Shown here piece by piece: positions 33,278 through 42,014 of a stretch of 59,252 bases of DNA. The notes under the pieces are model-generated. The model ran no database searches. It was not told the DNA's origin and saw only the letters and a program-made list of their open reading frames with translations. The stretch's first letter is position 1, and each line of letters opens with the position of its first letter. Source of the DNA: an uncultured Prevotella sp. (lineage in GTDB: Bacteria > Bacteroidota > Bacteroidia > Bacteroidales > Bacteroidaceae). The stretch is taken from NCBI GenBank assembly GCA_900316565.1, contig ONDK01000007.1:1-59252 (forward strand), written 5' to 3'. The translations under genes and the position numbers were made by a program.

Positions 33278-35437
33278 ATGGCAGCATTAGGAAAAATCAG
33301 AAGCAGAGGCGTGACCCTGATTATCATCATCGGTCTCGGTCTGTTTGCTTTCATTGCTGAGGAGGCCTTCCGCTCTTGCAACGGCATTAAGGGCGAGGCT
33401 AACCAGCAAGTTGGAGAAGTCCTGGGCAAGAAGATCAGCGTCCAGGACTATCAGAAACTCGTAGACGAGGTGACAAATGCCCAGAAACTCCTGGGTGGCA
33501 ACGACAATCTCACTGAGGACCAGCTCAATCAGCTTCGCGACGGCGTATGGCAGCAGTATGTCAGCTACGCCATGATTGAGAACGACGCGAAGAAGGTTGG
33601 CCTCACCGTTACCGACGATGAGGTTAACGATATCCTCAAGGATGGTTCCAGTCCCCTCATCCAGCAGTGCATTCCTATTCCTCAGTTCTATAACCAGCAG
33701 ACGGGCCGTTTCGACTACTCCGTCGTCCAGCAGTTCCTCGCCGACTACGAGAAGACTATCAAGTCCAACCCGCAGATGGCCGACCAGATACAGCAGTCGC
33801 GCGACCTCTGGCTCTACTGCGAGAAGCAGCTCCGTCAGGCTCTCCTGCAGCAGAAGTATTCAAACTTGCTGAGAAGCTGCGTCCTCTCCAACGAGGTGGA
33901 GGCTAAGCAGGCTTTCAAGGATGAGAACGAGGAGGCTGACATCCAGGTGGCTTCATTCGCTTACAGCGATATCAAGGACAGCCAGGTGAAGATTACCGAC
34001 GAGGACCTCAAGGCAAAGTATGAGGAGCTCAAGCCGGCATTCAAGCAGCTCGTCGAGAGTCGCGACCTGAAGTATGTCGCTGTTCAGATTAAGGCTTCCG
34101 CCGCTGACCGCAGCGCACTCACCAAGGAGATGAACAGTTATCAGAAGCAGCTTGCTGCCGCTTCCGACCCATCGACAATCATCAGCAAGAGCGGCTCTCA
34201 GATCCCTTACGTTGGCGTGCCGGTAAGCAAGGACGCCTTCCCGGAGGACATCGCAAGCAAGCTCGACTCTATGGCTGTGGGCACCTCACCGGTCTTCGAG
34301 ACCAAGGCCGACAACACCCTTAACATCATCAAGCTCATGGCTAAGGAACAGCTTGCCGACTCTATCCAGTATCAGCAGATACAGGTTGCAGCCAACACTC
34401 CTGAGGAGTCGCGCGCAAAGGCCGACAGCATTGTCAAGGCTCTTGACGGTGGCGCCAAGTTCGAGGATATAGCAAAGAAATACGGACAGGACGGTCAGCA
34501 GATATGGTTCACCGGTCAGATGTATGAGCGTTCCACCACTATGAACGACGACAGCCGTAAGCTTATCAACGCTCTCCTCAACGGTGAGGTTGGCAAGGTG
34601 CAGAACCTCGCCTTCGACCAGGGCAACGTCATCGTGAAGATTGACGATAAGAAGGGCTTAAAGACCAAGTTCACCGCTGCTGTGGTGAAGAAGGTCATCG
34701 ACTTCTCTAAGGATACCCGTTCCGCAGCATACAACAAGTTCAGCGAGTTCGTAACCAAGAGCACCTCCCTCGACGCTCTCCAGAAGAACGCCCGTAAGTA
34801 TGGTTACACCGTTCAGGACCAGAACGACATCACCACCGCCGCTCATAAGGTAGGTACCGTTGGCGGCTCAGGCATCAAGGACGCGCTGAAATGGATTTGG
34901 AAGGCTAAGGAAGGCGATGTCTCTCCTCTCTTCGAGGCTGGCGACAACGACTATATGCTCGTCATCTACCTCAACAAGATACATCCGCAGGGCTACCGCG
35001 ACCTCAGCGACCCGCAGGTCAAGGAGATAGTACGCCGCGAGGTCCTCAAGGACAAGAAGGCCGAGATGATTATGGCTAAGCTCAAGGGTGTCAACAGCAT
35101 CCAGGCAGCAAAGGCCAAGGGCGGTAAGGTTGTCGATATCGACAAGGTTACCTTCGCTACCCCGGCATTCGTCCAGACCACCGGTGCCGCAGAGCCTGCT
35201 CTCTCCGGAGCCGTGGCCCGCACCGCCAAGGGACATTTCGTCAGCGCTCCTGTCAAGGGTACTGCCGGTGTCTATGTCTTCCTCGTGAAGAACAAGGCCA
35301 TGAAGGCCGGTGTGAAGTACAACGCACAGCAGGAGGAGCAGAACTGCATGATGCAGGCTATGCAGCTTCTCCAGGGCTTCCAGAACGACCTGTACCAGAA
35401 GGCCGGCGTTGTCGACAACCGTTACCTGTTCTTCTAA
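33278..35437 (+). CDS. PpiD/SurA-like peptidyl-prolyl isomerase
   Basis: The 719-residue envelope foldase is anchored by one N-terminal membrane helix (VTLIIIIGLGLFAFIAEEAF, 11-30). It has a SurA_N-like chaperone region (about 45-210) and a parvulin rotamase domain near 350-450 (QIQVAANTPEESRAKADSIV...FEDIAKKYGQDG). The C-terminal chaperone region is long. The layout matches PpiD of Bacteroidetes, which assists outer-membrane protein folding. It is monocistronic with its own promoter and terminator. Confidence 0.88.
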   Translation: MAALGKIRSRGVTLIIIIGLGLFAFIAEEAFRSCNGIKGEANQQVGEVLGKKISVQDYQKLVDEVTNAQKLLGGNDNLTEDQLNQLRDGVWQQYVSYAMIENDAKKVGLTVTDDEVNDILKDGSSPLIQQCIPIPQFYNQQTGRFDYSVVQQFLADYEKTIKSNPQMADQIQQSRDLWLYCEKQLRQALLQQKYSNLLRSCVLSNEVEAKQAFKDENEEADIQVASFAYSDIKDSQVKITDEDLKAKYEELKPAFKQLVESRDLKYVAVQIKASAADRSALTKEMNSYQKQLAAASDPSTIISKSGSQIPYVGVPVSKDAFPEDIASKLDSMAVGTSPVFETKADNTLNIIKLMAKEQLADSIQYQQIQVAANTPEESRAKADSIVKALDGGAKFEDIAKKYGQDGQQIWFTGQMYERSTTMNDDSRKLINALLNGEVGKVQNLAFDQGNVIVKIDDKKGLKTKFTAAVVKKVIDFSKDTRSAAYNKFSEFVTKSTSLDALQKNARKYGYTVQDQNDITTAAHKVGTVGGSGIKDALKWIWKAKEGDVSPLFEAGDNDYMLVIYLNKIHPQGYRDLSDPQVKEIVRREVLKDKKAEMIMAKLKGVNSIQAAKAKGGKVVDIDKVTFATPAFVQTTGAAEPALSGAVARTAKGHFVSAPVKGTAGVYVFLVKNKAMKAGVKYNAQQEEQNCMMQAMQLLQGFQNDLYQKAGVVDNRYLFF

Positions 35438-35535
35438 CAACTGACGGAGCCACTCTCTCGTAAGTGGCACCGCTCTTTAGCGGTTAGAATTTTCCGGACA
35501 GATACAAAGACGGATTGAAAGTACATTATTATATA

Positions 35536-35573
35536 CGGGGCTGATGGAAGACATTTCGTCAGCCCCGTTTCTT
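35536..35573 (+). terminator. Terminator between the PpiD-like gene and mutS2
   Basis: CGGGGCTGA (35536-35544) and TCAGCCCCG (35559-35567) form a perfect 9 bp stem followed by TTTCTTT. It ends only 12 bp before the mutS2 start, so mutS2 must either rely on read-through or use a promoter upstream of the hairpin. Confidence 0.85.
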
Positions 35574-35584
35574 TATATTCCATA

Positions 35585-38161
35585 ATGATTTATCCCAAGA
35601 ATTACGAACAGAAGATAGGGTTCGACGAGATACGCGACGTGCTGAAGGGCTTCTGCCTGTCGACACTCGGAAAGGACAAGGCCGACGCCATGGAGTTCTC
35701 CAATAACGCCGACGCTGTCAATGCCGCCATGGACGAGGTCCGTGAGATGCGGTCCATCCTCTCTAAGGACGACGGCTTTCCGCTCGACAACTTCTTTGAT
35801 GTCCGCACAAGTCTAAAGCGCATACGCCTCGAGGGCACCCACATGGAGGAGGACGAGCTCTTCGACCTCAAGCGCTCGCTGCAGACAATCATCGCGCTGA
35901 CCGATTACCTCAACAGAGGCGATGAGGATGATGCCGGCGACACACACTATGACTATCCCTCGCTGCATGCCCTGGCCGACGGTGTGGCCACGTTCCCGCG
36001 TATCGTCTCGAGGATAGAGCAGATTATCGATAAGTTTGGCAAGATGCGCGACACGGCATCACCCGAGCTCAACCAGATACGCCGTGAGCTGGCCCGCACC
36101 GAGGGTTCCATCTCCCGTACGCTGTACAGTATCCTGAGGACGGCGCAGAGCGAGGGTGTCGTCGAGAAGGACGTCACACCGACGGTCCGCGACGGCCGTC
36201 TCGTCATCCCTGTGGCACCGGGACTGAAGAGAAAGATATCGGGTATCGTCCATGACGAGAGCGCCACGGGAAAGACGGTATATGTCGAGCCCACACAGGT
36301 CGTGGAGGCCAACAACCGCATCCGTGAGCTGGAGAGCGACGAGCGCCGTGAGATAGTGCGCATCCTCACCGAGATCGCCAAGGTCATCAGACCGTATGTC
36401 AGGCCGATGCTCGACTCCTACCGTTTTCTTGCCGACATAGACCTCGTCCATGCCAAGGCGTTGCTCTCGGAGAAGTACCGCGCCTATGAGCCTAAGGCCG
36501 TCGACGGTCCGTACATCGACTGGATACAGGCGCGCCATCCGTTGCTGGAGACCCATCTCAACGGCGCTGTCGTGCCGCTCGACATCATGCTAACCCCCGA
36601 CAAGCGCATCCTTATCATCTCAGGACCTAACGCCGGCGGAAAGAGCGTGTGCCTCAAGACGGTGGCACTGCTGCAGTATATGTTCCAGTGCGGACTGCCC
36701 ATTCCCGTTGGCGACCGCTCGAAGGTAGGCATCTTCGATGACCTTATGATAGACATTGGCGACGAACAGAGTCTGGAGAACGACCTCAGTACCTATTCCT
36801 CCCATCTGTTCAACATGAAGAATATGATAAAGCAGGCCAACGCCAGGACACTTATCCTCATCGATGAGTTCGGAACGGGTACGGAACCACAGATTGGTGG
36901 TGCCATCGCCGAGAGCTGTCTGAAGCAGTTCCTCAACAGAGGGGCGTGGGCGGTCATCACCACCCACTACCAGAACCTCAAGCATTTCGCCGACAGCCAC
37001 GACCATGTCGCCAACGGTGCCATGCTCTATGACCGCCATCTGATGAAACCCCTCTTCCGTCTTGCCATCGGAAGGCCGGGAAGCTCGTTCGCCATAGAGA
37101 TAGCCCGGCAGACAGGACTGCCCGAGGAGGTTATCAAGGACGCCTCCGACATCGTAGGCTCCGACTATATACAGAGCGACAAGTATCTTCAGGACATCGT
37201 ACGCGACAAACGCTACTGGGAAGGCAAACGGCAGACCATCCACCAGCGGGAGAAGGAACTCGAGAAGGCCATAGCGCGCTATGAGGCCGGTGTGGCCGAT
37301 GTGGAGAAAGCCCGTAAGGAGATACTCAACAAGGCAAAGAAACAGTCGGAGGAGATGCTCAAGGAGACGAACCGCAGGATAGAGAACACCATACGCGAGA
37401 TTCGCGAGAGCCAGGCCGAGAAGGAGGAGACGAAGCGCATAAGGCAGGAGCTCCTCGACTATGAGCAGAACCTGGAGAACGACAGCCTCCCCGACAGCGA
37501 GCGGAAAGGCAAGCGCCGTAAGGCCGATCACGGCACGCTCACCGATGAGGAGTTCAACAAGAAGGTGGAGCAGATTAACGCGCGGAAGGCACGCCACGAG
37601 AAGCGGATGGCGGAGAACGCACGGAAGAAAGCCCAGGCGGGCGCGCTCGCTCCGGAGAAGAAAGCCAACCGGCCACTCTCCGTCGGCGACTGGGTGCGCA
37701 TTAAGGGCCTGACAACCATCGGCCGCATTGAGGCCGTCAGCGGCAAGCAGGCCACGGTAATCTTCGGGGATATGCGCTCTAAGATGGACATCGCGCGGCT
37801 GGAACGCGCAGAGCCGGAAAAGCGGGAGACCTCGTCCGGTGGCTCATCGCTCAACAACCTCCAGACTTATAACCCTGGCAGCCGTATGACCCGTAACACT
37901 ATCGACGAGCACCGTAACAGCTTCCGGCAGGAGATTGACGTCCGCGGCATGCGTGCTGACGAGGCCCTCAACGCCGTGCAGCACTATATCGATGATGCTA
38001 TCCTCGTGGGTGTGGCGCAGGTGCGCATCCTCCACGGCAAGGGCAACGGTATCCTCCGTTCCCTTATCCGCCAGTATCTCGCCACGGTGCCCAACGTCCG
38101 CGACTTCCACGACGAGCACGTGCAGTTCGGCGGTGCCGGCATCACGGTCGTGGAGATGTAG
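35585..38161 (+). CDS. mutS2: Endonuclease MutS2
   Basis: The 858-residue MutS homologue lacks the mismatch-recognition domain. The MutS core/lever (about 1-330) precedes the ATPase with Walker A GPNAGGKS (near 343) and LIDEFGTGTEP (near 425). A long charged coiled coil (about 520-690) follows, and a C-terminal Smr nuclease domain (EIDVRGMRADEAL near 785, then HGKGNGILR). Reported roles are suppression of recombination and, in other phyla, ribosome rescue. The last 14 bases of the gene are duplicated 56 bp downstream. Confidence 0.95.
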   Translation: MIYPKNYEQKIGFDEIRDVLKGFCLSTLGKDKADAMEFSNNADAVNAAMDEVREMRSILSKDDGFPLDNFFDVRTSLKRIRLEGTHMEEDELFDLKRSLQTIIALTDYLNRGDEDDAGDTHYDYPSLHALADGVATFPRIVSRIEQIIDKFGKMRDTASPELNQIRRELARTEGSISRTLYSILRTAQSEGVVEKDVTPTVRDGRLVIPVAPGLKRKISGIVHDESATGKTVYVEPTQVVEANNRIRELESDERREIVRILTEIAKVIRPYVRPMLDSYRFLADIDLVHAKALLSEKYRAYEPKAVDGPYIDWIQARHPLLETHLNGAVVPLDIMLTPDKRILIISGPNAGGKSVCLKTVALLQYMFQCGLPIPVGDRSKVGIFDDLMIDIGDEQSLENDLSTYSSHLFNMKNMIKQANARTLILIDEFGTGTEPQIGGAIAESCLKQFLNRGAWAVITTHYQNLKHFADSHDHVANGAMLYDRHLMKPLFRLAIGRPGSSFAIEIARQTGLPEEVIKDASDIVGSDYIQSDKYLQDIVRDKRYWEGKRQTIHQREKELEKAIARYEAGVADVEKARKEILNKAKKQSEEMLKETNRRIENTIREIRESQAEKEETKRIRQELLDYEQNLENDSLPDSERKGKRRKADHGTLTDEEFNKKVEQINARKARHEKRMAENARKKAQAGALAPEKKANRPLSVGDWVRIKGLTTIGRIEAVSGKQATVIFGDMRSKMDIARLERAEPEKRETSSGGSSLNNLQTYNPGSRMTRNTIDEHRNSFRQEIDVRGMRADEALNAVQHYIDDAILVGVAQVRILHGKGNGILRSLIRQYLATVPNVRDFHDEHVQFGGAGITVVEM

Positions 38162-38245
38162 TCTGGAAGCTATAGAAACTGGGCTGAGGCTGACGCATAA
38201 CTGTCGTGGAGATGTAAGGGTGGGGGTATCCCCATCCTCCAAGGT
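38147..38245. repeat. Duplicated mutS2 end, single CTATAG unit and reverse REP-like element (copy 3)
   Basis: GTCGTGGAGATGTA occurs at 38147-38160 (the mutS2 end) and again at 38203-38216. Between them lies a single GGAAGCTATAGAAACTGG unit. The second copy runs directly into AAGGGTGGGGGTATCCCCAT, then CCTCCAAGG, a reverse-orientation REP-like hairpin. Confidence 0.8.
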
Positions 38246-38299
38246 TAGTAAGGGCCTTCAGAAATCGTCAAACTTTTAAAAACAACTACTATACTAATC

Positions 38300-39607
38300 A
38301 TGAAACAAAAAATCATTTTGCTGGCACTGCTGCTGATATCAGTGCTGGCTGCTCCTGCGGAGAACTATCCGTACAGGAGCGACTATCTCTTTGTTACCGT
38401 CCCTGACCATGCCGACTGGCTCTACCGCACCGGCGAGAAGGCGAGGATAAGCGTAGAGTTCTATAAGTATGGAATACCACGCAACGGAAAACTGAAATAT
38501 GCCATTGCTGACGATATGCTCGACGATGACGTTTCCGGAACGGTGGAACTGAAGAACGGGCGGGCCGTGATAGACGCCGGAACACGCCGCACGCCGGGCT
38601 TCCGCGACATACGGATGTCGGTGGAGGTTGACGGAACGACCTACCAGCATCATATCAAGGTGGGGTTCTCGCCGGAGAAGATACAGCCCTGGACGAAGGA
38701 GCCGTCCGACTTCATGGACTTCTGGAACAAGTCCATTGCCGACATGCACTCCAAGCCTCTCTCGTATACGCGTGAGTTGGCGAAGGAATACTGCACGCCA
38801 AAAGTCGACTGTTGGCTGATAAAGCTAAACACCTACCGCAGCTACAGCGTCTACGGCTATCTCTTCATGCCGAAGGACGCCAAGGTGGGCTCCTGTCCTG
38901 CCGTGCTCTGTCCGCCGGGAGCTGGCATCAAGACGATAAAGGAGCCGCTGCGACATAAGTACTATGCCGAGAACGGGTTCATACGTCTGGAGATAGAAAT
39001 CCACGGACTGGACCCGCGGCTGTCGGCGGAGACGTTCACCGACATCAGTCACGCCTTCAACACCGGTGCAACAGGTTATCTGGAGTCGGGCATCGACAAC
39101 CGCGACCGCTATTATATGCGGCATGTGTACCTCGGACTGGTGCGTGCCATCGACTTCCTGACGTCCCTTCCGGAGTGGGACGGCCGTAATATGGCAGTGC
39201 AGGGTGGAAGCCAGGGCGGCGCGCTCTCACTGGTGGCTGCAGCCTTGGACAAACGTGTCACGCAGTGTGTCGTCAACCATCCGGCACTGGCCGACATGGC
39301 GGCATACAGCGAGAAAGGACGTACCGGCGGCTATCCGCATCTCAACAAGATGGGGGGTATGCTCACGCCCGACAATATCCGGACACTGGCCTATTATGAT
39401 GTGGTCAACTTCGCACGGCATATCTCCTGCCCGGTCTATATGACATGGGGATACAACGACAACACGTGTCCGCCAACGACAAGCTATGCCGTCTGGAACA
39501 CGCTGGTCTGTCCCAAGGAAGCGCTTATCACGCCTGTCAACGATCACTGGACGAGTGAGCAGACGGAGTATGGGCACATGGTCTGGATAAAGAAACATCT
39601 GAAATAA
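38300..39607 (+). CDS. Secreted CE7-family acetyl esterase (AXE1-like)
   Basis: The 435-residue protein has a signal peptide (MKQKIILLALLLISVLAAPAE), an N-terminal beta-rich domain (about 25-125) and an AXE1 alpha/beta-hydrolase domain (about 130-435). The nucleophile motif GGSQGG is near 302-307, with a late Asp in WGYNDNT and a C-terminal His in TEYGHMVW. CE7 enzymes remove acetyl groups from xylo-oligosaccharides or cephalosporin C. A xylan-related role fits a plant-glycan degrader, but no glycoside hydrolase is adjacent. Confidence 0.9.
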   Translation: MKQKIILLALLLISVLAAPAENYPYRSDYLFVTVPDHADWLYRTGEKARISVEFYKYGIPRNGKLKYAIADDMLDDDVSGTVELKNGRAVIDAGTRRTPGFRDIRMSVEVDGTTYQHHIKVGFSPEKIQPWTKEPSDFMDFWNKSIADMHSKPLSYTRELAKEYCTPKVDCWLIKLNTYRSYSVYGYLFMPKDAKVGSCPAVLCPPGAGIKTIKEPLRHKYYAENGFIRLEIEIHGLDPRLSAETFTDISHAFNTGATGYLESGIDNRDRYYMRHVYLGLVRAIDFLTSLPEWDGRNMAVQGGSQGGALSLVAAALDKRVTQCVVNHPALADMAAYSEKGRTGGYPHLNKMGGMLTPDNIRTLAYYDVVNFARHISCPVYMTWGYNDNTCPPTTSYAVWNTLVCPKEALITPVNDHWTSEQTEYGHMVWIKKHLK

Positions 39608-39618
39608 ACATATAAACA

Positions 39619-40125
39619 ATGAGAGACAATCCAAATGAACTGTTCCCCGTCGTCGACGAGAACGGGAATATCCTCGGGCAGGTGACGCGGGGACACGCAC
39701 ATGATGGTAGTAAGATACTCCATCCTGTCGTACACCTCCATGTCTTCAACAGCCGCGGTGAGCTTTATCTGCAGCATCGCCCGGCTTGGAAGGATATACA
39801 GCCCGACAAATGGGATACGGCCGTGGGAGGACATGTGGACCTCGGGGAGAGTGTGGAGCAGGCTCTCCGACGTGAGGTGGGGGAGGAGTTGGGTATCACC
39901 GACTTCCACCCGCAGTCAGTCTGCAATTATGTCTTTGAGAGTAAGCGTGAGAAAGAGCTGGTCTATGTCCACCGCTGTGTCTACGACGGACCGATAAAAC
40001 CCAGCAAGGATGAGCTCAGCGGCGGCCGCTTCTGGTCGCCGGAGGAGATAAAGGCGAACATCGGCAAGGGCGTCTTCACCCCAAACTTCGAGAACGAATA
40101 CCTCAAGGTGCTTGGTCAACAATGA
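39619..40125 (+). CDS. Nudix hydrolase
   Basis: The 168-residue protein contains a complete Nudix box, GGHVDLGESVEQALRREVGE followed by ELGI (near 73-96), that is Gx5Ex7REUxEExGU. The overall layout (DENGNILGQVTRGHAH at the start) resembles the IPP isomerase-like/YfcD branch of the superfamily. Substrate is unknown. It begins 11 bp after the esterase gene, so the two are probably cotranscribed. Confidence 0.9.
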   Translation: MRDNPNELFPVVDENGNILGQVTRGHAHDGSKILHPVVHLHVFNSRGELYLQHRPAWKDIQPDKWDTAVGGHVDLGESVEQALRREVGEELGITDFHPQSVCNYVFESKREKELVYVHRCVYDGPIKPSKDELSGGRFWSPEEIKANIGKGVFTPNFENEYLKVLGQQ

Positions 40126-40139
40126 AGGTGTAAGGAACC

Positions 40140-40212
40140 CTCTGGCTCCCATAAAAAGGGAGAAAAGATTACCTTTAAACACTTGGGGGATGGGGATAAC
40201 CCCCATCCCTAC
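40140..40212. repeat. Composite REP-like element, copy 4
   Basis: It contains CTCCCATAAAAAGGGAG, GATTACCTTTAAACACTTGG and then GGGATGGGGATAACCCCCAT with CCC, a near-perfect hairpin (40185-40209). It has the same order of parts as the copy at 23020-23082. Confidence 0.82.
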
Positions 40213-40219
40213 CTCCGAT

Positions 40220-40438
40220 GTGTACTATGTTGTCAACGGCTCTGCGGCAACAGTAACAACCGAGCGCCCGGACATCACTACGGGTGTCAGCATTGCGACT
40301 GCACACCGAAGCACAACAGCCAATGTCTATAACCTCAAGGGACAGCTCGTGAAGCGTGGTACTAGCGCCGCAGATGCTCTCACCGGACTGCCAAAGGGCC
40401 TGTATATCGTTAACGGCAAGAAGGTCGTAAACCAGTAA
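40220..40438 (+). pseudogene. C-terminal remnant of a large secreted protein
   Basis: The frame encodes VYYVVNGSAATVTTERPDIT... and ends VYNLKGQLVKRG, then GLPKGLYIVNGKKVVNQ, stop. This is the typical C-terminal anchor/sorting-like tail of large secreted Prevotella proteins. No start codon or N-terminal part remains; the frame enters directly out of the REP-like element at 40212 and upstream overlaps the Nudix gene. I read it as the 3' end of a gene whose front was deleted. Confidence 0.75.
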
Positions 40439-40511
40439 TCAATATAATCAAGTTTCTGAAGTAAATCAATCGCTTGCAAACATCTTTTGTTGTTCTGCAT
40501 TTAGGTAAAAC

Positions 40512-40554
40512 AAAAAATGCCGGTCACGCTTTCCGTGGCCGGCATTTTTTTTCT
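40512..40554. terminator. Bidirectional terminator
   Basis: AAAAAATGCCGGTCACG and CGTGGCCGGCATTTTTT form a stem of about 17 bp around CTTTC, with A and T runs on both sides. It can serve the remnant gene (plus) and mgsA (minus). Confidence 0.9.
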
Positions 40555-40664
40555 TATAGTTTGTATTCTGTTGTCTGGTGGATGTGTTCGGATGTCGGGA
40601 CCGTTGGTGTGCGGTATACGGATTATTGGACCGCTTACCCGTGGTCCTTGCCGTTTCGCCGTGC

Positions 40665-41153
40665 TCAGAGCTTACGGTTGGCGTACTCCTGAATGCATTC
40701 CGGGATGATGCGGTGGTATGTCTCGTCGCCAAGAAGCGTTGAGGTGAGCAGCATGTCGGCCGTGGTACGGTCGGTGGCGTAGGCTATGTTGTACAGTGAT
40801 GCCAGCCGGCTCAGTGCCGACACGTCGTTCTGGTGGCCTTGTACGGCGAGATTATCGCAGAAGAAGATGAGCATGTCAATCTTTCCCTCCGCGATCATGG
40901 CACCGATCTGCTGGTCACCGCCGAGAGGTCCGGAGAGCAGTCGCGTTACCTTTCCACTGAACGGCGTCGTCGCGGTCTTGTTGCCATCGGCATCCTCTGA
41001 CGTTATCTCCAGCTCCTCGATGAGCTTTCCCGTTGTGCCGGTGGCATAGAGGTTATGCTCCGAGAGCAGTGAGGCATTATAACGTACCCAATCAATAAGT
41101 TCATTTTTTCTGGAATCGTGCGCTACGAGCGCAATGTTTAATCTTGCTTTCAT
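40665..41153 (-). CDS. mgsA: Methylglyoxal synthase
   Basis: It converts dihydroxyacetone phosphate to methylglyoxal and phosphate, a relief route when sugar phosphates accumulate. The 162-residue protein has the active-site GPLGGDQQIGAMI (near 82-94, catalytic Asp in GGDQQ) and a conserved His/Asp pair in QGHQNDVSAL (near 112-121). Length is usual. It is a single gene with a leader of about 150 nt; the spacer 41154-41454 contains a small hairpin GCTGCC-TTCTT-GGCAGC (41229-41245) followed by T on the plus strand. Confidence 0.95.
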   Translation of the reverse strand: MKARLNIALVAHDSRKNELIDWVRYNASLLSEHNLYATGTTGKLIEELEITSEDADGNKTATTPFSGKVTRLLSGPLGGDQQIGAMIAEGKIDMLIFFCDNLAVQGHQNDVSALSRLASLYNIAYATDRTTADMLLTSTLLGDETYHRIIPECIQEYANRKL

Positions 41154-41309
41154 GATAGTTTCGTTTTGATATATGTCCGGAATAATATGTTATCCTGTGT
41201 CTAAGGCTCCGGACGGTAGTTAAACATCGCTGCCTTCTTGGCAGCTTTTTCATTCTCACTAATACAAATACCATGCCATCTGATGGTTGATCTGCTTTCT
41301 TTTCTGCTG

Positions 41310-41317
41310 CAAAGTTA
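41310..41317 (-). promoter_or_regulatory. Probable -7 box of the mgsA promoter
   Basis: TAACTTTG on the minus strand lies 157 bp before mgsA. The -33 element is unclear. If correct, the leader is long. Confidence 0.4.
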
Positions 41318-41454
41318 TGGGTTTTGCTTTGCAATGATGTTAAATATGGATTAAAAAGTGAGACAACGTGCGGATTTTCTTGTGATTAGTCAAGACAAGG
41401 GCTTCGGCCTGTTTACCACAAGGCTGCATTCTTTCCGTCCGTTTAGCCAGTGGA

Positions 41455-41940
41455 CTACTCGTCGAGTCCAGGTTTCTTCCAGAACCAGTCTGTTACATCC
41501 TTAAACGTGCCGTCGGCTTCACGGCGGTACATTCGCTGGTTAGTAGTTTTCGACTTCAGAGGTCCGAGGTGGCGGATGTATGGGCCTACCTTCAGATAGT
41601 CGAAGTTCTGTTTGTCGATGTCGGACGTTACGAGCGTCCTCCCGGAGTACCACGCAGTCTTGAGGTTAGGGTAATGCTCATGGACATAGGCCGCGAGACT
41701 GTTGACGGCGGTAGGGTCGCCGTCGCCACCCATGAAGCTGACGCATGTGATGGCGGTGCTCCCGTCGGCACCGATGAGCATATCCAAAGCATCGGTTGTC
41801 AGCTCATGACCGACATCCTGCCAGAGATATGTGCTGTGGCAGCCCGGACAGCGGCATGGACAACCGGAGATGTTTATCGCCAGCGTTGTCTCGTCTGGAA
41901 CCTCCTGGAAGACAATGTCTGTATTGACGTATTTTAGCAT
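41455..41940 (-). CDS. nrdG: Anaerobic ribonucleotide reductase activating protein
   Basis: The 161-residue radical SAM enzyme installs the glycyl radical on NrdD. The [4Fe-4S] motif is CPCRCPGC (Cx3Cx2C, near 27-34), and FMGGDGDPTAV is the usual glycine-rich segment near 69-79. It follows nrdD by 75 bp, with a stable hairpin in the gap that may reduce its expression relative to nrdD. Confidence 0.95.
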   Translation of the reverse strand: MLKYVNTDIVFQEVPDETTLAINISGCPCRCPGCHSTYLWQDVGHELTTDALDMLIGADGSTAITCVSFMGGDGDPTAVNSLAAYVHEHYPNLKTAWYSGRTLVTSDIDKQNFDYLKVGPYIRHLGPLKSKTTNQRMYRREADGTFKDVTDWFWKKPGLDE

Positions 41941-41971
41941 GTTCTTGTTATCGAGTGGGAAGGATTTAAAT

Positions 41972-42001
41972 AAAGGGATGAGGTTGCCCTCATCCCTTTT
42001 T
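41972..42001. terminator. Stem-loop in the nrdD-nrdG gap
   Basis: AAAGGGATGAGG (41972-41983) and CCTCATCCCTTT (41988-41999) form a 12 bp perfect stem with a TTGC loop. T and A runs lie on both sides. In the direction of the operon it is followed by TTTATTTAAA, so partial termination between nrdD and nrdG is plausible. Confidence 0.8.
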
Positions 42002-42014
42002 TATGGAATAAAAC

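Noticed and set aside
36620-37597. 325-residue minus-strand frame
   Set aside because: It is antisense to mutS2, including its coiled-coil region.
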